From Spirochaetaceae bacterium (GTDB lineage Bacteria > Spirochaetota > Spirochaetia > Treponematales > Breznakiellaceae), in the NCBI GenBank assembly GCA_031258615.1, contig JAIRMP010000050.1, forward strand, positions 1 to 12,208: DNA of 12,208 nucleotides. The letters are read 5' to 3'. The number at the start of each line of letters is the position of its first letter. The stretch's first letter is position 1. Position numbers and translations under genes: made by a program. Positions 7,038 to 12,208 of this stretch are shown here, in pieces. A model generated the notes under the pieces. It did no database searches, was not told the DNA's origin, and saw only the letters and a list, made by a program, of their open reading frames with translations.

Positions 7038-7865
7038 ATGGATAAAGAACGGCTGGATTACCTAAAATCCAGGGCAAAGGAGATACGGAAACTTACGATA
7101 GAGGAGATAGGCACGCTGGGAACGGGGCATATAGGCGGGTCCATGTCGATAGCGGACATACTGGCGCTGCTGTACTTTCACCGTATGAACATAGACCCGG
7201 CGCGTCCCAGGATGAGGGAGCGGGATCAACTTGTCGTTTCAAAGGGGCACGCGGGGCCTGCCGTGTACGCGGCGCTGGCGCTTAGGGGTTTTTTCCCGGT
7301 GGAGTGGCTTACGACGCTGAATCAGGGCGGCACAAGGCTGCCGAGCCACTGCGACCGGAACCTGACGCCCGGCATCGACATGACGGCCGGCTCGCTGGGG
7401 CAGGGGTTTTCCGCGGCTATGGGCATAGCGCTCGCGCTCCGCATCGACAAAATTAACGCCCGTGTGTACTCGATTATAGGGGACGGCGAGTCGGATGAGG
7501 GGCAGGTCTGGGAGGGCGCCATGTTTGCGGCCTCGCAAAAACTTTCCAACTTTATAGCGTTCACGGATTACAACAAGCAGCAGCTTGACGGGTTCACAAA
7601 GGACATCATAGACCTGGGCGAACTGGATGCCAAGTGGCGGGAATTCGGGTGGTTTACGCAGCGGGTGGACGGCCACGATATTGCCGCCCTTGACGACGCG
7701 ATAGAGAAGGCGCAGGCGCAGAATGAAAGGCCGTCCATGATTGTGATGGATACGATCAAGGGGAAGGGCTGTTTCTTTGCCGAGGGAATAGAAAAGAACC
7801 ACAGCATGGCCTTTAACATGGAAAAGGCGAAAGAAGCCATAGCCGCGCTTCTGGCGAAGGAGTAA
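7038..7865 (+). CDS. Transketolase, N-terminal (TPP-binding) subunit
   Basis: This 275-residue protein is the N-terminal half of a split transketolase. It holds the thiamine-diphosphate site GDGESDEGQVWEG (148-160) ending near N179, plus GHIGGSMSIADIL (30-42), SKGH (68-71) and GSLGQG (118-123), all typical. With the product of the next gene it moves two-carbon ketol units between sugar phosphates in the non-oxidative pentose phosphate pathway, in the cytoplasm. Such two-gene transketolases are common in anaerobes and in sugar-utilisation operons, so a more specialised substrate is possible. A ribosome binding site (GAGGGA, about 7027-7032) precedes the ATG. The partner gene starts 3 bases after its stop. 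No frame damage is seen. Confidence 0.94.
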   Translation: MDKERLDYLKSRAKEIRKLTIEEIGTLGTGHIGGSMSIADILALLYFHRMNIDPARPRMRERDQLVVSKGHAGPAVYAALALRGFFPVEWLTTLNQGGTRLPSHCDRNLTPGIDMTAGSLGQGFSAAMGIALALRIDKINARVYSIIGDGESDEGQVWEGAMFAASQKLSNFIAFTDYNKQQLDGFTKDIIDLGELDAKWREFGWFTQRVDGHDIAALDDAIEKAQAQNERPSMIVMDTIKGKGCFFAEGIEKNHSMAFNMEKAKEAIAALLAKE

Positions 7866-7868
7866 ACG

Positions 7869-8804
7869 ATGGAAACAAAAGAGATACGCGAAGCTTACGT
7901 GAATACCCTGCTCGAACTGGGAGCGAAGAACCCGGACATTGTCGTGCTGGAAGCGGACCTGATGTCCTGCACGAACACGGGCGTTTTCAAGAAAGCGTAC
8001 CCGGAACGGTTTTTTAACGTCGGCATAGCGGAGGCGAACATGGTTTGCGTGGCCGCCGGGCTTTCCGCAGCGGGCAAGATACCGTTTGCCGCGACATTCG
8101 GCTGCTTTGCCTCGCGGCGGGTGTACGATCAGTTCTTTATTTCGGCCAACTACGCAAGGCTCAACGTGAAGCTGGTCGGCACGGACCCCGGCGTTACCGC
8201 CGCGTTTAACGGCGGCACTCACATGCCGTTTGAAGACCTTGCGCTGATGCGGGCGATCCCCCGCCTCACGATTCTGGAACCTTCAGACGCTGTCAGCGCC
8301 GCCGCGCTGATAAGGGAGGCCGCGGAGATTTACGGCTCAGTCTACCTCCGCTTCCCCCGCAAGCCTGTACCCGTTCTGTACCGGCAGGACGAGAAATTCG
8401 GCATAGGCCGGGCCAAGGTTCTAAAGTCCGGCAGGGACGTATGCTTTGTCGCGCTGGGAAGCCTGATGGTGAACGAAGCGCTCAAGGCGCGGGAACTTCT
8501 CGCGGCGGACGGCATTGATTCGGGTGTGCTGGACGTACTCAGCCTGAAGCCGATAGACAGCGCGGCGATCCTGGACGAGGCGGCGAAGGTGAAGGCAGTG
8601 CTGAGTGCGGAAAACCACCAGGTCTCAGGAGGTTTGGGTAGCGCGGTGGCGGAAATCCTTGCCGAAAACGGCTTTAGGGGCAGGTTTACCCGCATAGGCG
8701 TGAACGATGAGTTCGGCGAGGTGGGCACGCAGGACTACCTGGTAAAACGCTTCGGGCTAGACGCGGAAACCCTGGCAAAACGGGCAAAGTCTCTGTTGGC
8801 CTGA
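7869..8804 (+). CDS. Transketolase, C-terminal subunit
   Basis: This 311-residue protein carries the pyrimidine-binding and C-terminal domains of transketolase. The catalytic glutamate that activates thiamine diphosphate is E55 in VGIAEANM (51-58). Downstream is the family block GGTHMPFEDLALMRAIPRLTILEPSD (115-140, key residues H118, E122 and D123), followed by a Rossmann-like C-terminal domain ending with GVNDEFGEVG. It pairs with the preceding subunit to form the active alpha2-beta2-type enzyme. The start is set by AAGGAG at 7857-7862, inside the end of the upstream gene, which shows tight coupling. Deoxyxylulose-5-phosphate synthase is related but is normally a single longer protein, so transketolase is the better call. 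No clear terminator follows; a dispersed repeat hairpin begins 56 bases after the stop. Confidence 0.93.
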   Translation: METKEIREAYVNTLLELGAKNPDIVVLEADLMSCTNTGVFKKAYPERFFNVGIAEANMVCVAAGLSAAGKIPFAATFGCFASRRVYDQFFISANYARLNVKLVGTDPGVTAAFNGGTHMPFEDLALMRAIPRLTILEPSDAVSAAALIREAAEIYGSVYLRFPRKPVPVLYRQDEKFGIGRAKVLKSGRDVCFVALGSLMVNEALKARELLAADGIDSGVLDVLSLKPIDSAAILDEAAKVKAVLSAENHQVSGGLGSAVAEILAENGFRGRFTRIGVNDEFGEVGTQDYLVKRFGLDAETLAKRAKSLLA

Positions 8805-8859
8805 CCTTCAGTCTGCTAGTCCGCCCCAGTTAAAAAAAAAGCCCAAGCCGCGGAGCGCC

Positions 8860-8905
8860 GAAGCAATCGTGGCAAGCGCGGGGCGCTTGCCACGCTCGCA
8901 ATGAC
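8860..8905 (+). repeat. Dispersed palindromic intergenic repeat, copy 2
   Basis: Arms GAAGCAATC (8860-8868) and GCTCGCAATGAC (8894-8905) flank a perfect 11-bp stem, GTGGCAAGCGC (8869-8879) and GCGCTTGCCAC (8883-8893), with a GGG loop. The arms match the other copies in this window, but the central hairpin differs, so the family has conserved ends and a variable palindromic middle. It may also end transketolase transcription, although no T-run follows. Confidence 0.78.
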
Positions 8906-9099
8906 AAGACCCTACTGATACTCACAAGCCCCCGCCAACCCCCGCAACAACTGCCGCGTTGCTCCGTCCACAGCCGTTCAAAACGACATGGAGTTTGAAG
9001 TCTGCCGTGAAGCAGGCTTTACAGACTCACTGAAAAACACCGAATTCCGCATAAATTTGCAGGGCAAAATTCACACGCAATACTTCCAACAAAAAACAT

Positions 9100-9128
9100 T
9101 TGCATTTCCATTGCCGCTATGGTATCAT
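9100..9128 (+). promoter_or_regulatory. fdhF: Sigma-70-like promoter for fdhF
   Basis: TTGCAT (9100-9105) and TATCAT (9123-9128) are separated by exactly 17 bases and sit about 47 bases before the fdhF ATG. Each hexamer matches consensus at four or five positions. No sigma-54 (GG-N10-GC) site was noticed here, although E. coli fdhF uses one. This is a sequence-pattern call only. Confidence 0.55.
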
Positions 9129-9175
9129 GTTTATGACAAGGTAAAAAACGCTAAAATCTCACAGGAGGAGAAGAT

Positions 9176-11368
9176 ATGGCAGTAAAAGAAATCAAGACTA
9201 CCTGCGCCTACTGCGGCGCCGGGTGTCAACTGCTGTTTACGGTGGACCAGGACGCGAACAAGATACTCGATGTCCACCCCACCGAAGGCAGAACGAACGA
9301 CGGCAAGGCGTGTTTGAAGGGTTGGTACGGCTGGGACTACCTTAACGACCCCCAAATCATATCCAAAAGACTCACCAAGCCGATGATCCGCAAGGGCGGC
9401 AAGGGAAGCCCGCTGGAAGAGGTTGAATGGGCCGAGGCAATTTCCTATGTGGCAGGCCGCCTGTCGGAAATCAAGAAAAAGTACGGCCCCAACGCGATTA
9501 TGGGTACAGGTTCGGCTCGCGGCCCCGGCAACGAAGCCAACTATGTAATGCAAAAATTTATGCGCGCGGCGATCGGCACAAACAATGTCGACCACTGCGC
9601 GCGTATATGACACGCTCCTTCTGTAGCGGGTCTACAGTATTCATTTGGTTCAGGCGCGATGACGATGGGCGTGCCTGAAATAGAAGACGCGGCTCTGCTG
9701 TTCGTCTTCGGCTATAACGGCGCCGACTCCCACCCTATTGTCGCCCGCCGCATCGTCCGCGCCAAAGAAAAAGGCGCAAAAATAATATGCGTCGACCCCC
9801 GTATCATAGAGACCGCCCGTATCGCGGATATGCATCTACAACTGAAAGGCGGGACCAACCTGCTGCTGGTCAACGCGCTTGCCAACGCGATTATTGAGGA
9901 AGGGCTTTGCGACTACGACTTCATCGAACAACATTCAACCGGATTTGACGAGTTCAAGGAAGTGGTAAAGAAGTACACCCCCGAAAGCGTGGCCGAACAG
10001 ACAGGGATATCCGCTGAGGACATCAGACGGGCGGCGCGTATGTACGCGACAAGCGGCCGTTCAATGATTCTTTACGGCATGGGCGTCTGCCAGTTCGGGC
10101 AGGCGGTGGATGTCGTCAAGAGTTTGGCAAACATGGTGATTATGACCGGCAACCTGGGTCGTCCCTCGGTCGGCATAGGACCGGTGCGGGGGCAGAACAA
10201 CGTGCAGGGCGCCTGCGATATGGGGGCCTTGCCCAACGTGTATCCCGGTTACCAGAGCGTTACCGACCCCAAAATCAAGGAAAAGTTTGAGAAGGCCTGG
10301 GGCGCAAAACTTTCTGACCAGCCCGGCTTCACGCTGACCATGGTGCCGCACCAGGTATTGCACGAAAAGGACCCGGCGAAACAGGTTCACGCATACTACA
10401 TCCTGGGCGAGGACCCTGCCCAGTCGGACCCTGACCTGGCGGAAGTGCGGGAATCGCTGGAAAAATGCGACTTCGTGATTCTTCAGGACATCTACATGAA
10501 CAAGACCGGTCAGTACGCCGACGTGATCCTGCCGGCAACGGGCTGGTGCGAGCATGAGGGCGTCTACACCTGCTGCGACCGCGGTTTCCAAAGGTTTCGC
10601 AAGATCATTGAGCCTACAGGTGATGTCAAGAGGGACTGGGACATCATCAGCCAGATTTCTACCGCAATGGGTTACCCGATGAAGTACAACAACACGGAGG
10701 AAATATGGAACGAGTTGATAGATCTCTGCCCCGGCTTCGCCGGCGCGACTTACGAGAAAATCGAAAGGCAGGGCAGCATCCAGTGGCCGTGCCGCGACAA
10801 GGGGGAGCAGGATACCGGCACGGTCTACCTGCACAAAGGCGGCAAATGCGCCAACCCGGACGGCAAGGCAAAGTTCTTCGCCGCCGAATGGCGTTCTCCC
10901 CAGGAGCTGGAAAACGAAGAGTATCCGCTTGCGCTCTGCACCGTCCGCGAGGTGGGGCACTATTCCGTGCGCACGATGACAGGCAACTGCCGGACGCTGC
11001 GTAACCTTGAGGACGAGCCGGGCTGGGTGCAGATTTCACATGAGGACGCGGAAGCGCTCGGTATAAAGCACCGTGAGCTTGTCAGGATAAGCTCAAAACG
11101 CGGCTCTGTTATTACCCGCGCCAACGTTACCCCGCGTGTCAAGAAGGGCGCCGTGTACATGACCTACCAGTGGTGGATAGGCGCCTGCAACGAGCTTACG
11201 AACGGCGTATTCGATCCGATCAGCAAGACGCCTGAGTACAAGTACTGCGCCTGCAAGGTCGAAAAGATACCAAACCAGGCGGAGGCGTGGGAAGCGGTAA
11301 ACAGAACTTTAACTGACCTAAGGAGCAGTATGCGCATGAACGTGAAACGAAAGGGAGTATCCGTGTAA
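9176..11368 (+). CDS. fdhF: Selenocysteine-containing formate dehydrogenase H
   Basis: This is the catalytic subunit that interconverts formate and CO2 using a bis-molybdopterin-guanine-dinucleotide Mo (or W) centre. The gene is 730 residues when the in-frame UGA at 9608-9610 is read as selenocysteine (U145); E. coli FdhF is 715 with U140. The N-terminal 4Fe-4S cluster uses C10, C13, C17 and C46, with the electron-transfer lysine at K48 (ACLKG). The active site reads VDHCARI-U-HAPSVAG, matching E. coli VDCCARV-U-HGPSVAG and keeping the neighbouring His. After the UGA, similarity to E. coli FdhF continues to the end: FVFGYNGADSHPIVA, GPVRGQNNVQGACDMGALP, REVGHYSVRTMTGNC and MTYQWWIGACNEL. The start is fixed by AGGAGGAG at 9163-9170. 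In gut treponemes such an enzyme supports CO2-reductive acetogenesis or formate oxidation with a hydrogenase. No partner electron-transfer subunit lies in the window. Two separate genes split at 9610 would be an annotation error. Confidence 0.96.
9608..9637 (+). promoter_or_regulatory. Selenocysteine UGA codon and bacterial SECIS-like hairpin
   Basis: The UGA at 9608-9610 is followed, 10 bases later, by a perfect 6-bp stem, CTGTAG (9621-9626) and CTACAG (9632-9637), closing the loop CGGGT (9627-9631). The segment GGTCT at 9629-9633 occupies the same codon position as the apical GGTCT of the E. coli fdhF SECIS, the part recognised by SelB. This supports recoding as selenocysteine rather than termination. 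selA, selB, selC and selD are not in the window. Confidence 0.88.
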
Positions 11369-11392
11369 GCGTTTTTAAAAAACAGGACATTC

Positions 11393-11428
11393 TGTGTACG
11401 GCCTCCTGAACCTTGAAAGCCGTACACA
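11393..11428 (+). repeat. Inverted repeat just after fdhF
   Basis: TGTGTACGGC (11393-11402) and GCCGTACACA (11419-11428) form a perfect 10-bp inverted repeat around a 16-base loop. It sits 24 bases after the fdhF stop and directly before the terminator-like hairpin. It may stabilise the 3' end of the fdhF mRNA or be a protein-binding site; no function can be read. Confidence 0.7.
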
Positions 11429-11430
11429 CC

Positions 11431-11466
11431 GGCAGGCGGATTTTAAAAATCCGCCTGCCTTCTTTC
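11431..11466 (+). terminator. Rho-independent-type terminator of fdhF
   Basis: GGCAGGCGGATTTT (11431-11444) pairs with AAAATCCGCCTGCC (11446-11459). The GC-rich 10-bp base of the stem is followed by TTCTTT, giving a standard terminator shape for fdhF. The T tract is interrupted by a C, so strength is uncertain. Confidence 0.75.
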
Positions 11467-11487
11467 CTGGGCGCGGGCGCGGCGGGC

Positions 11488-11503
11488 GGGGGGGGGGGGG
11501 GGG
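11488..11503. repeat. Run of 16 G residues at a gene breakpoint
   Basis: Sixteen consecutive G lie at 11488-11503, followed by CGG and six C (11507-11512), inside an otherwise GC-only stretch from about 11469. It lies exactly where the minus-strand rpn fragment stops matching its family. It could be a hypervariable tract, a decayed junction or a sequencing or assembly artefact. Confidence 0.85.
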
Positions 11504-11513
11504 CGGCCCCCCT

Positions 11514-11675
11514 AGCAATGATTGTAATGGATTCTATCTCCCTGCCTATCAACGCCGAAAGCAGCTTTGCCAGAGCGCCGAGTGATACAGGGGTGTCTTT
11601 TGTGAAAACCGCCTTGAACACGTTGTCCAGGCATATATCAATTAGGTCTTCCTGTTCGTCCAGATGTATAGTCAT
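11514..11675 (-). pseudogene. Truncated Rpn/PD-(D/E)XK transposase-like gene, 5' fragment
   Basis: On the minus strand an ATG at 11675-11673, with a GAGG ribosome binding site (minus strand of 11681-11684), starts 54 codons that read MTIHLDEQEDLIDICLDNVF and continue KAVFTKDTP to IGREIESITIIA. I recognise this as the N-terminus of the Rpn family (recombination-promoting nuclease, putative transposase, PD-(D/E)XK fold), found in many copies in gut treponemes. Intact members are about 250-300 residues and carry the nuclease motif after this point. Here the match ends at about 11514 and the frame runs into Gly/Ala/Pro codons from the G/C tract and then antisense of the fdhF terminator. The nuclease core is missing, so the product cannot be active as a nuclease. 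The fragment lies tail to tail with fdhF. Confidence 0.8.
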
Positions 11676-11730
11676 GGTTACCTCGGTGAAAGCAGTATAG
11701 CGTATCAGTGCGGGTTATTCGCAAAGTCTG

Positions 11731-11774
11731 GTTTAATACCCCGCAGCAAACTCCTGTTTGCACGCTTGCTGCGG
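11731..11774. repeat. Structured intergenic repeat, copy A
   Basis: CCGCAGCAA (11741-11749) and TTGCTGCGG (11766-11774) are a perfect 9-bp inverted repeat, with an overlapping alternative hairpin GCAAAC (11746-11751) and GTTTGC (11756-11761). A near copy, with the same order of parts and a similar GTTTAA...TACC lead-in, lies at 11950-11995. Confidence 0.75.
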
Positions 11775-11776
11775 CT

Positions 11777-11805
11777 AAAAAGAACCGCCCTCTACGGGGC
11801 GGTTC
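11777..11805 (-). terminator. Terminator-like hairpin reading leftward
   Basis: GAACCGCCC (11782-11790), loop TCTACG, GGGCGGTTC (11797-11805) is a perfect 9-bp stem. AAAAA at 11777-11781 becomes a T-run directly after the stem on the minus strand, the standard intrinsic terminator form. No minus-strand gene is recognised to its right, so it is either left over from a lost gene or an attenuator ahead of the rpn fragment. Confidence 0.6.
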
Positions 11806-11815
11806 GTCCTGTAAA

Positions 11816-11914
11816 GAAATTTATAATATGTGGGGTCTGCGTAGCAGCCCCCACTTGCGGATAAGGCAACGCCTACAAAGATTTGGTATTAAACAAGACG
11901 TTATTATAAATTTC
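11816..11914. repeat. Nested inverted repeats, MITE-like
   Basis: GAAATTTATAATA (11816-11828) and TATTATAAATTTC (11902-11914) are a perfect 13-bp inverted repeat 73 bases apart. Inside is a second strong hairpin: GTGGGG (11830-11835) with CCCCAC (11849-11854), and CTGC (11837-11840) with GCAG (11844-11847), around a GTA loop. A further pair, GTTTAATACC (11731-11740) and GGTATTAAAC (11885-11894), interleaves with the 13-bp pair. No protein is encoded. It may be a small non-autonomous element. Confidence 0.65.
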
Positions 11915-11949
11915 CGCAGCCGATCGAGCCGACGCGCAACCCATACAAT

Positions 11950-11995
11950 GTTTAAGATACCACGCAGCAAACTTGTTTGCGCGCTTGCTACGCGG
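11950..11995. repeat. Structured intergenic repeat, copy B
   Basis: This is a near copy of 11731-11774, with the lead-in GTTTAAGATACC, the hairpin GCAAAC (11967-11972) and GTTTGC (11975-11980), then GCGCTTGCTACGCGG. Differences from copy A are single-base changes and small insertions or deletions. Confidence 0.72.
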
Positions 11996-12059
11996 AGGCT
12001 CATTCAATCGACCGCGTTGCCGCGTGCGGAGGCTTATGGGGGTAGGGAGGGAGGAATCC

Positions 12060-12094
12060 GTCATTGTGAGCACCCGCAGGGTGTGAAGCAATCC
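12060..12094 (-). repeat. Dispersed palindromic intergenic repeat, copy 3 (inverted)
   Basis: Read on the minus strand it begins GGATTGCTTCA and ends CTCACAATGAC, with the hairpin CACCC (12071-12075) and GGGTG (12079-12083). Over its 35 bases it closely matches copy 1 (4187-4221), with compensating changes in the stem, so the folded form seems to be what is conserved. Confidence 0.75.
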
Positions 12095-12120
12095 ATGCGA
12101 GGCGGCTCGACAAGCCGGAT

Positions 12121-12208
12121 GGAGTTTGCGTAGAAAGCCGTAGGCTTGCTTAGCAAACTCCTATGGCAAGCCTACGGCTTGCCACGATTGCTTCGCTTCG
12201 CTCGCAAT
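12121..12208. repeat. Interleaved inverted repeats and partial palindromic repeat copy 4
   Basis: Two perfect inverted repeats alternate: GGAGTTTGC (12121-12129) with GCAAACTCC (12153-12161), and AAGCCGTAGGCTTGC (12135-12149) with GCAAGCCTACGGCTT (12166-12180). The order A-B-A'-B' cannot fold as simple nested hairpins. From 12186 the arm GATTGCTTCG and then CTCGCAAT match the dispersed palindromic repeat, cut off by the window end. Confidence 0.7.

Larger units (their letters stand above)
8805..9175 (+). other. Intergenic region upstream of fdhF
   Basis: This 371-base stretch has no supported gene. It holds a nine-A run (8832-8840), a palindromic repeat copy (8860-8905), a short inverted repeat (AGTCTG at 8999-9004 with CAGACT at 9022-9027) and, close to fdhF, a promoter and ribosome binding site. 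The 65-codon open frame at 8988-9185 runs across the promoter into fdhF in another frame and has no ribosome binding site, so I do not call it. Confidence 0.65.

Noticed and set aside
7239..8222. Minus-strand frame of 327 codons across both transketolase genes
   Set aside because: It spans two clearly real plus-strand genes and their junction and shows no domain resemblance.
8988..9185. 65-codon frame just before fdhF
   Set aside because: It crosses the fdhF promoter, ribosome binding site and start, has no ribosome binding site of its own, and resembles no family.
9608..9659. Frameshift or true stop splitting fdhF into two genes
   Set aside because: Homology continues in the same frame directly through the UGA, with a selenocysteine-site context and hairpin. 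The ATG at 9659 is an internal Met in conserved sequence.
10061..10960. Minus-strand 299-codon frame inside fdhF
   Set aside because: It is a shadow of the highly conserved FdhF coding sequence.
11708..12133. Plus-strand 141-codon frame in the right-hand repeat region
   Set aside because: It runs through hairpins and repeats, is Arg-rich with no motif, and has no convincing ribosome binding site.
11676..12208. tRNA or other standard RNA gene in the structured right-hand region
   Set aside because: The hairpins do not form a cloverleaf with an acceptor stem, anticodon loop and T-loop (GTTCRANNC) in the right order and spacing.

Overview
The window looks like chromosomal DNA from a spirochaete of the Treponema group, most like those of termite and other gut habitats. 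This rests on recalled family resemblance, since no search was run. The main pointers are a UGA-containing (selenocysteine) formate dehydrogenase H like those of acetogenic treponemes, a truncated Rpn/PD-(D/E)XK transposase-like gene of a kind common in treponemes, a split two-gene transketolase, and scattered palindromic intergenic repeats. Base composition is uneven: the ABC-transporter block is visibly AT-richer than the very GC-rich helicase gene that follows.

Layout. Positions 1-492 hold a degenerate coding area: an in-frame 21-bp tandem repeat, a short gene start with a good ribosome binding site that soon loses family resemblance, and a second open remnant in another frame. Positions 562-4065 form a tight four-gene operon with ATGA overlaps: an FmdE-family metal-site protein, a substrate-binding lipoprotein, a FecCD/BtuC-type permease and an ATPase. 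This is a complete importer for a metal, oxyanion or chelate. Positions 4066-4366 are intergenic and carry the first copy of a dispersed palindromic repeat. Positions 4367-6868 encode a DinG/XPD-type iron-sulfur helicase with an N-terminal JAMM (RadC/JAB-like) domain. Positions 7038-8804 hold the N- and C-terminal transketolase subunits as a two-gene operon. A 371-bp spacer with another palindromic repeat and a good sigma-70-like promoter leads into fdhF (9176-11368), read through an in-frame UGA at 9608-9610 with a SECIS-like hairpin directly after it. Past the fdhF terminator, 11480-12208 is a repeat-rich, gene-poor stretch: a run of 16 G, the first 54 codons of a broken rpn gene on the minus strand, and several nested or interleaved inverted repeats running off the right edge.

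How the parts may fit together. The FmdE/ABC block could import molybdate, tungstate or another metal species, and FdhF needs a Mo or W pterin cofactor, so the two may be functionally linked. That is an inference from proximity (about 5 kb) and family, not something the sequence proves. The helicase and transketolase appear to be housekeeping neighbours. The points most worth following are the JAMM-helicase fusion, the FmdE-linked importer, the selenocysteine recoding site, and the palindromic or interleaved repeat structures at both ends.
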